Shown: piece by piece, positions 56,187-64,000 of the stretch
Layout of the letters: the number at the start of each line of letters is the position of its first letter
How positions within the stretch are numbered: position 1 is the first letter of the stretch
From: Oasisia sp. SBJ-2009
Taxonomy: Eukaryota; Annelida; Polychaeta; Sabellida; Siboglinidae
DNA length: 64,000 nt
Assembly (NCBI GenBank): GCA_964017155.1
Contig: OZ024854.1
Coordinates: 21,479,869 to 21,543,868 of the forward strand
Reading direction: 5' to 3'
Translations under genes and position numbers: made by a program
The notes under the pieces: model-generated
Databases searched by the model: none
Told to the model about the DNA's origin: nothing
The model's input: the letters and a program-made list of their open reading frames with translations, nothing else

Positions 56187-57510
56187 CTAAGGAAGATAAC
56201 TCGTAGGTAGCTGTCGTTAAGTGGGTGCCAAATAATTGGGAGATGGCTAAGAATGGTTGCATACGACATTTGTATTATACAGGGTTGAAATATGAGAAAC
56301 GGAGATACCATTATTCTTTACGGAAAACCATTCGACGAAATAAAAAACCCTAAAACGTTGAATAATGCTGGCATCTAAACCAAATACAATACAAATATCA
56401 AACACTATTTTAGTGGCTCTTACTGCGTTTAGTATTGCACAATATAAGGAGATATCCATGTTCTATGTACAAACAAATATTGCTAATGTAACCGTCTTTA
56501 AATACGAAATGTATTTGATTAGGTCAGCGTAGCTGCGGCGTTTACATACGTAAGCTGCACAATTAGTATACTTACGAGTTCAATATAAATCAAACTCAAT
56601 ACACGGAAGCCGATTTATGCGATTCGATCTGCCAGCGTCGCCTTTGTTAACATGCATACAATTGACGCAGTATATAAATTATATAAGAGATGATAACTAC
56701 TAATTTCACAGTAGTCGTTATTATAAGCTAGGCAAACAAACTTTAGTGGCGCGAAGTCGGACGAATACGCTAACACTACATACTAGTATCGTTTTCTACG
56801 GCAACGCACATTGCTTTCATTGCTGGTAACATGCATCGGCGAGTGTTACTGTTAAACGTGTTACAGATAAATAATATTCAATTATGTCGTGACGAATATA
56901 TTGAAACACGATCGTTACTGAGGAACAACTACACATTTATAATTTGCTTGGCTGCCATATGTGCAAATGTCTGGGAGCAAACCAATTGTCCAGAGGTTAG
57001 TTAATTGTATCGCACTAACGAACTGAAGAACTGCATTACTCGTGCTGTCATCATATGTGTTTCACAGTTACGTTCTAGCACATTTAGCACAACACATTTT
57101 CAAAGCCAATCATATGCTTGGAATTGAGTTAGACTACGCGACTATTAATGCGAGGAGACCGGTGTCGACGATGTTTGTAATCTTAAATGTCGTGTCACAT
57201 TTGACTGACAAATTATGTATGTTGGGGTAAAGAATGTTTGACTTGTATACATATGTACCTATTGATATTATGTTTATATACTAATTTTGCCAAGCAATGT
57301 CCTTGTGAATTGCATGTCGCCGCGACGAACCAGTATGATGCAAGCATCTTACAAATGGTGTACATTTGGTTATTTGAGCTACTCCGCCATCTATTAGGCC
57401 TGCGTTCGGTGCTAACATTCTAATTGGATAGGAACCAATTATTAACGCATGATGTGTTCGGAATGTATGCGAGCTTACCAGACCATTCACAAATCGTTTA
57501 TAATGAATTC

Positions 57511-57515
<5 letters not shown>
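56187..57515. other. 3' flank of the fibrinogen-related gene, nothing else recognised
   Basis: No coding exon supported. Confidence 0.4.
56339..56344 (+). terminator. candidate polyadenylation signal AATAAA
   Basis: AATAAA about 150 bp after the stop codon; a suitable distance for a 3' UTR. Confidence 0.4.

Positions 57516-57598
<83 letters not shown>
57516..57598. repeat. (TA)n microsatellite
   Basis: About 41 perfect TA units. Confidence 0.97.
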
Positions 57599-57603
<5 letters not shown>

Positions 57604-58763
57604 GTATAATTATAGTCATACTAGCTTTGCTGTTGTTCCATGTATTATCAATATTATATAGTTGTGATTAAGTGATATGATATTGTTTTTCTGCATTGAT
57701 GAACGTTGCGTTAGATACTAATACATTAGTGAAATGTTACATCACAAGGAATGCTATTTATTCCCACTGTACTTGATGGATATACTATTTTGTATGTATT
57801 GTGATATTACCACAAATACAATAAATCGGTATAACTAGCGCGGAACAAATTGCGAAAAAATGTGGTGGTGGTTATTCCAGTAAGCCAACCAAAGTAACGC
57901 CACAGAAACCGAATGCCGGGAAATTATAGATACATAACATGGATGTTGTGATTTACTAAATCTATATGAGGAAAATATTAGTAGTTGAAGAAGGATGCCC
58001 CCGTTATTCTTTGGAATCTTGCATTTATTTTATCCGGTCAACGTAATAATGATTGGAGGCAAAACGTTCTTTATGACTCGTTTAGGGGTCTAATTGGTTC
58101 TTGCCGGAGAGGTCAAACTGTACCGTTCTTACTGAGCAATATAAATACAGCACAAATATAGTAAACATCTTTTTCTGCACCCAATTGCATGTAAGTTGGA
58201 TTTATATTGCTGTATATTGACGTATTAACATTTTGCATGTTTGGCTTATTCAGAATAAAAATCTCTAACAAATAGTTGTGTTTTAAATACGAATTTAGTG
58301 TAACTGGGTATTAGACTATGTAGACGTGGACTAACTTACTAGCGTACTTACTTATGCAATGTGTTTAAAATTGGCTCTGATTCTGGTATATGTTAACTTC
58401 AAATGTTGATGATATCGTCGTAGAATACCAAATTTGATTAGCCGTAGCATTGAATAGAAATGCGGAATGTGCAAGTTAGGGCCTAATCCATTAGCCATGA
58501 ACGAACGATAACATTAAAACTGCAATAATTGTGAAGTTACCGCCGACATAAAACGCAATAGGCCACATCGTTGTGATTTGTTGTCCCAAACGTGGCTATG
58601 ATAACATCATATTTGTAACATATCGTGTTTGGGCGTTCAACCGTGGTCATAACGACTATCTCAAGTGTAACTCACGTAAACAGACTTCAATATATTGATA
58701 TCATTTGCAGCAAGTTGCCTCTAGACTTGCCTGGAGAGAGCGTTGTAAGACGATTACGTATCA
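57599..58763. other. intergenic, nothing recognised
   Basis: No gene or repeat supported. Confidence 0.4.
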
Positions 58764-58885
58764 GTTAACGGAAATCAAGTGATGTCCTAGTAACTTTGTT
58801 TCAACTAGCACACGCAGTATTCTGGCACACTGAGTGTGCTAGTTGAAACAAGGTTACTAGGACATCACTCGATTTTTGTTAATTG
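58764..58885. mobile_element. compact hairpin MITE
   Basis: Two arms of about 55 bp are inverted copies with only a few mismatches. The left arm includes aagtgatgtcctagtaac and tttcaactagcacac; the right arm includes gtgtgctagttgaaac and gttactaggacatcac. The loop is about 8-10 bases. Target duplication not clear. Confidence 0.75.
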
Positions 58886-59574
58886 AATACATTATCGCGT
58901 GTCTGAGAATTCATAGAACCAAATGAACTGAACACGTTCGTGACTGCTATATACCCACAGTCCATTTTCTGCCCTGGTTCATCCCTAGATAAGACGCACA
59001 CATAGATTGTTCCACTCCCACGTACATTGTGCAAAACCTGAAGTCAATCTATAACAAGTTCCACGTACGTTGATGGGAATCTTTGGTTTGCGAATCAGAG
59101 CGACCTAACCACCAGGCAACACGTCACATACCACGTAAGCCACGAATTGTGCATAACACAAGTTGATTGGTTCAATTTAACCTAAGAAAGCTTCGATGTT
59201 ATCCAGAGCCCATCATTTAAGAAACTTTATGTGCGAATGTCATTACGAGAAGCGTGCTAATTCCAAACAGAACTATCGACGGTGTTCTGGTGAATTCGTC
59301 TTCAATAAAGTTTCATAGAAGACCGACGCCAATATTTACGTTTCGTAAATTCATAGGTTTAATATTTGTACAGAGTATTTTGTGTAAATGACTCACGACT
59401 GAAAAAAATCTTCTCTCTGCAGATTTATTAATTAAAATATCAGAACCAGGTATAATCAGACTGTAAGCGTTTCCTTTTAACAGTTGTTCAACAGCCTTTA
59501 CAAACAAATGGTATGGGACATACGATGACGGTTTCACTCGCGAGGTGGCACAACTGCTGCGAGTTAATAACCAG
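58886..59574. other. intergenic, nothing recognised
   Basis: No feature supported. Confidence 0.4.
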
Positions 59575-60270
59575 ACCCCACGTAAAGTCAACAACCAACG
59601 GCCACGTAAAATCAACAAACAGTCCCAACATAAAATCAACAACCAGTCCCAACGTAAAGTCAACAACCAGTCCCAACGTAAAGTCAATAACCAGTCCCAA
59701 CGTAAAAGCAACAACCAGTCCCCACGTAAAGTAAACAACCAGTCCCCATGTAAAAATCAACAACCCATCCCAACGCAAAGTCAACAACCAGTACCCATAT
59801 AAAGTCAACAACTATTCCCCACGTAAATGCAACAACCAGTCCTCACATAAAGTCAACAACCATTCTCCAAGTGAAATCAACAAACAGCCCCCACGTAACG
59901 GTAACAACCAATCCCCACGTAAAATCAACAACCAATTCCCACGTAAAGTCAACAACCAGGCCCCATGTAAAATCAACAAACAATCCCTACGTAAAGTCAA
60001 CAACCAGTCCCCACGCAATGTCAACAACCAGTCGCCACGTATAGTCAACATCCAGTCCCCACGTAATGTCAACAACCAGTCACCATGTAAAGTCAACAAC
60101 CAGTCCCCACATAATGTCAATAATCAGAACCCTCGTAATATCAACAGCCAGTCCCCACATAAAGGCAACAACCAGTCCCCACGAAATGTTAACAACCAAT
60201 TTCCACGTAATATCAACATCCAGTCCGCACGTAATATCAATAACCAATTTCCACGTAAAGTCAATAATAT
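59575..60270. repeat. 24-bp minisatellite, ~29 copies
   Basis: The unit is about gtcaacaaccagtccccacgtaaa, with point variants. Because 24 is a multiple of 3, it stays open in both directions (LTLRGDWL on the minus strand, VNNQSPRK on the plus strand). The frames lack any flanking coding support. Confidence 0.95.
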
Positions 60271-60417
60271 TATGATAATGATTATTAATGGTTCAGTTGT
60301 CTTCAACCTGCTTTAAAGACAACTGACCGTATATACATGCGCACATGCTCACATATATTACGCCCATTCGTTCGAGAATCGGCGGAATATCGTGAGGCCA
60401 GAATTTAAGTGCCTGCT

Positions 60418-61122
<705 letters not shown>

Positions 61123-61344
61123 CATGCATATAAGTACAACCACGAACTGACTCGAAGTATGATATATTTGGGGGAACTTATCAACAACGTTAACAACCAT
61201 TGTAAAATTCAACATGCAATGACACACTTTGTATATAACTTTACAACTTACAATGATTGTACTTGTTCTTATTGGAGGTTTCCCTTTAAAATATCCATAT
61301 CACCAGTAGAAACATCTCTAGAGAATTCTCCTATTATACGTGTC
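61123..61344. other. 3' flank of the minus-strand membrane-protein exon
   Basis: No clear polyadenylation signal was seen on the minus strand. Confidence 0.4.
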
Positions 61345-62312
61345 TTAGAAGCGAGTCTTCATTTCCCAGCCGTGCACAACTGCTGTCATGGTGTTGACGT
61401 CATTTCCGGCACCGCAAATCACCGGATTATTTTTGGACCATTCTTTCGTTTTCTGAACACAAGCTTCGGGTTCATCAGAGCAAAATAGCAGAGAGCCTCC
61501 AAGACATTCTATGTTCGATGTTTCTCTTGAGACAAACACATCCCCACCAACATTTTGGGGTCGAAAGCACAGTGGGGTTGTTGGGTAACTCCGAATGTTG
61601 GCGGACGTGTCCGAGACATGAATAACCGTGATGTTATCATGTTGAGAGGTGAGTATTGGAGTACAGACATTGCTATTGGTTTCATCGCCTACAAACGCCG
61701 AGTAACAATCACTCGATGTCGTTAATGACTGCATCCTACTACTTGTCTGGTTGATCGCGATAACCGTGCTTTTGTCGTCTTCGCTAAACGAGTTACTTTG
61801 ATATGATAATACGGACGGACTAAATATTATGTTCGGGTAATAGTAGTTCTGCAATACCGGTAACTCCGATGCGCATGCCCGGCCCACCGCGCATGACGGG
61901 AAGTTGTGCACATTCATCCATTGCTTGATGTTACGCTCGCGTTCACGATTGCGCATAGCACGCGCATTTCTTTCGGAATTTTGTTTTCGCGTCGTGTACG
62001 ACGACTTCCGGTCAGATCTCGTGTCAATATTCTTCGGCGTAATCCCGCATTGCTTCCTACACTGCACACGTTCAGCCCGCCGCTCGACAGGTGCTGCTTT
62101 TCGCAAAACTGTTCGATACAATCCCGGGTTTGCAAAACTTCCGGTGTTGGTGTCGTTGTAACCGGTAAAATAGGCAAGTAGTTCCGGCTCGCCCAATCCG
62201 TTTGAGAACATGTCGCGTAGTCGAGAGACCACTACGCCGGCGATAAGTGTAAGGAGGACGAGGAGCAGGCAGCAGGCCGTGGCCACCGCCACCAGGATCA
62301 CAGGGTCCACAC
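61345..62312 (-). CDS. last exon of a single-pass membrane protein (transmembrane segment and cytoplasmic tail)
   Basis: The open frame has no early ATG. It begins at a good minus-strand acceptor (ctgcag|GTGTGGACC), so this is an internal-to-terminal exon. It opens with [20 protein letters not shown] and continues [11 protein letters not shown], a single membrane helix, then about 290 residues of Ser/Thr/Asn-rich tail. A strongly basic stretch (RNRERERN) lies about residues 122-129. The tail has several tyrosines ([20 protein letters not shown]) and ends EMKTRF. The ectodomain exons should lie upstream on the minus strand (to the right), but none was recognised before 64000. I do not recognise the family. 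A type I receptor or adhesion protein is the natural reading. Confidence 0.6.
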
Positions 62313-62319
62313 CTGCAGG

Positions 62320-62690
62320 CGTTTAGTAGGTTTAAGCATGTAAGTGTCTTCAAGATTGAACAAGGTACAGATATGAAGACAATAAATTGCACAGTAGGCT
62401 TAAGCACGTAAGTTTCATCAAGATTCAACAAGGTTCAGACATAAAAATGAATAAGTGCACAGTAGGTTTAAGTATTTAAGTTTCTTTAAGATTCAACAAG
62501 GTACAGAAAAAAAGACGAGTAACTGCGCAGTAGGTTTAAGAATGTAAGTTTCAATAAGATTCAACAATGTACATACATGAAGACGATGAATTGCACAGTA
62601 GGTTTAAGTATGTAAGTTTCTTCAAGAATCAACAAGATACAGACATGAAAACGAGAAACTGCACAACAGGTTTAGGCATGTAAGTACGTT
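62320..62690. repeat. ~66-bp minisatellite in the intron before the membrane-protein exon
   Basis: About 5.5 units of gtaggtttaagtatgtaagt, then tcaagattcaacaaggtacag and acatgaagacgataaattgcac. It starts within about 10 bp of the acceptor site on the minus strand, so it occupies the polypyrimidine/branch region. Confidence 0.85.
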
Positions 62691-63546
62691 AATCTTGTGT
62701 TGGTGTTTATGTCATGCAGTATGCTTACTTTCCAGTTTTGTTGCCAGACGTTATTTACCATTAGTTACATATTCAAGCTTCATCATGTAAACGAGATTGC
62801 ACAAATAGTAAACAAGATTATTGCTTAGACACATGTAGCTACCGATCAGCATACTTATGTAATATCATCCGATATAATCGCAGGCAAACAAAATATTTCA
62901 TTCCGAAGAATTAGTTCCATGTTTGTATAGACATTTTAAAACTAATCCTATGGAAGAGAGGGGTTTTGAATTAGTACGCACTGTACAATATGTACGATGA
63001 CAATAAATCGTGAACAGCCATTTGATCAATGTTTCATCCTGCACACAAGTATTTATTATTTCATATTTAAACTATTTAATTTAGTGACCCATCTTAACAA
63101 AATCGGTCGGATGTCGGTAATTTTGTTAATTGAGTGATTAGTACCACTGGAAAGAGCAGAATATCTGCTTTCATATGATGTATCATGCTAGAGGATAACT
63201 TGATTCTAGCCGAAGTTACAGCTTGACAAACATGTGTGGGGTAGAAACCTTCAAAGTAAGAAAATGGCCTTCAAAGTTGATGCAAACTATTTCTTACATT
63301 TCATGGAATGTACCTTAGTTACCATGGACCGATCTTGTTGAAATTATTAGAAAAACATTCCAGATGAATTTATATGTTATGCAATTACCTCCGTTGTTAA
63401 GAAAAGCGAACAAACTCTGCTGCTGTTATGCCTTGGTTAGGATGGACATATCTGGCTGAAATGTGGAACACTGAAAAGATACTGACATTCTCATGATATT
63501 GTATTTGCTTTTCCCAATTCCTCATCCGGAGAATCTGACACAGTCT
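62691..63546. other. intergenic or intronic, nothing recognised
   Basis: No upstream exon of the membrane protein was found here. Confidence 0.4.
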
Positions 63547-63774
63547 CTACGGATCGATCAGCGACTGGCATAGCCGTGCCATGTCGTAATCATTCTCACG
63601 AAAGTCGAAATCGTCGTTTTCGTCAGTGATGTAGTTCGCATTATTGTCATCCTCGTCATCGTCCGCCTCGCTTTCATCAGTCACTTCCTCCAAAAAGTAC
63701 TCCTCAATCAAACTATCTATTTGTGCCCGATCACTTGCATCATAGTTTAACAGCTTCGCCACGTTGAACGCCAT
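63547..63774 (-). CDS. small acidic protein, first or only exon, unknown function
   Basis: 75 residues from the ATG at 63774 (aaaaATGG, a good context). It begins MAFNVAKLLNYDASDRAQID and continues LIEEYFLEEVTDESEADDDE; about a third of the residues are Asp or Glu. It ends SLIDP and a stop. A possible donor (cc|gtagag) lies at the stop, so this could be the first exon of a longer gene, perhaps a transposase or nuclear protein with an acidic N-terminus. I do not recognise the family. The promoter-like sequence to its right supports a real gene start. Confidence 0.5.
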   Translation of the reverse strand: MAFNVAKLLNYDASDRAQIDSLIEEYFLEEVTDESEADDDEDDNNANYITDENDDFDFRENDYDMARLCQSLIDP

Positions 63775-63784
63775 TTTTCGCTTC

Positions 63785-63965
63785 GAGTTGCTCGATAACT
63801 AGGTCAGCAGTGACGCTAAGGAAATACGCAGTGCGCATGCGGTTGTTCAGAAATTATGCAAATGTTCCACGCTGGACCAATGAGAACGGTTGTAGGGGCT
63901 ATTGCTACCATGTGACCCCGGTTTGTTTACACAGCTGACGAGGATAGGGGGGTCTATTCCAAGCT
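63785..63965 (-). promoter_or_regulatory. promoter-like region upstream of 63774
   Basis: Within 100 bp upstream of the start lie an NRF1-like palindrome tgcgcatgcgg (63832), an octamer ATGCAAAT (63856) and a CCAAT (63877). Beyond these is an E-box catgtgac at about 63909. CpGs are frequent compared with the neighbouring DNA. No TATA box. This combination is typical of a housekeeping-type promoter. Confidence 0.4.
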
Positions 63966-64000
63966 TTCTGGAGGCCGGAGAATGCATGCGTTAGCATAAA

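Overview
This is animal (metazoan) genomic DNA from a repeat-rich, probably marine invertebrate genome. The evidence is split genes with GT-AG introns, a fibrinogen-related lectin-like gene, a type II Golgi glycosyltransferase, 5'-truncated non-LTR retrotransposons, tRNA-derived SINEs whose tail reads like the 'GCGCTATATAA' type, and very long microsatellites. A lancelet, a mollusc or a similar lophotrochozoan would all fit; the sequence does not decide between them. There are no operons, CRISPR arrays or other prokaryotic features.

Supported genes are few. (1) A complete four-exon fibrinogen-related gene lies on the + strand at 52689-56186 (357 residues: signal peptide, short N-terminal cysteine domain, coiled coil, divergent fibrinogen domain). 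(2) A decayed paralogue lies on the + strand at 13112-18095. It keeps exon 1, the coiled-coil exon and the start of the fibrinogen exon, but has two in-frame stops and no C-terminal half. (3) Between them, at 22427-23461, is an intronless GT32-like glycosyltransferase. (4) On the - strand at 61345-62312 is the last exon of a single-pass membrane protein whose ectodomain exons were not found. (5) On the - strand at 63547-63774 is the first (or only) exon of a small, very acidic protein, followed to its right by a promoter-like CpG/NRF1/CCAAT segment.

The rest is repeats. 0-10.7 kb: a LINE and SINE, an 850-bp pentamer array, a CGGCCG-rich MITE, and five different long arrays packed between 8.46 and 10.4 kb. 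13-18 kb: the broken fibrinogen gene with a LINE fragment in its intron. 28.4-34 kb: a 1.5-kb (GCACAC)n array and a 2.3-kb array built from several hexamers. 34-40.3 kb: pieces of one unclassified transposon-like ORF, a 2.2-kb tandem duplication, LINE pieces, and two copies of a fold-back element with a microsatellite core. 41-47.6 kb: more LINE pieces. 49.4-50.3 kb: another composite hexamer array. 52.8-54.3 kb: two minisatellites inside intron 1 of the fibrinogen gene, one of which repeats the splice-donor sequence. 58.7-61.1 kb: two fold-back elements and a 24-bp minisatellite.

The most notable theme is how microsatellites arise and travel here. Two unrelated fold-back families carry microsatellites as their loop, one with a perfect 7-bp target duplication whose removal restores a reading frame. 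The large hexamer array looks like several independent expansions of single-base neighbours of one seed word that also occurs in the adjacent 9-bp minisatellite.
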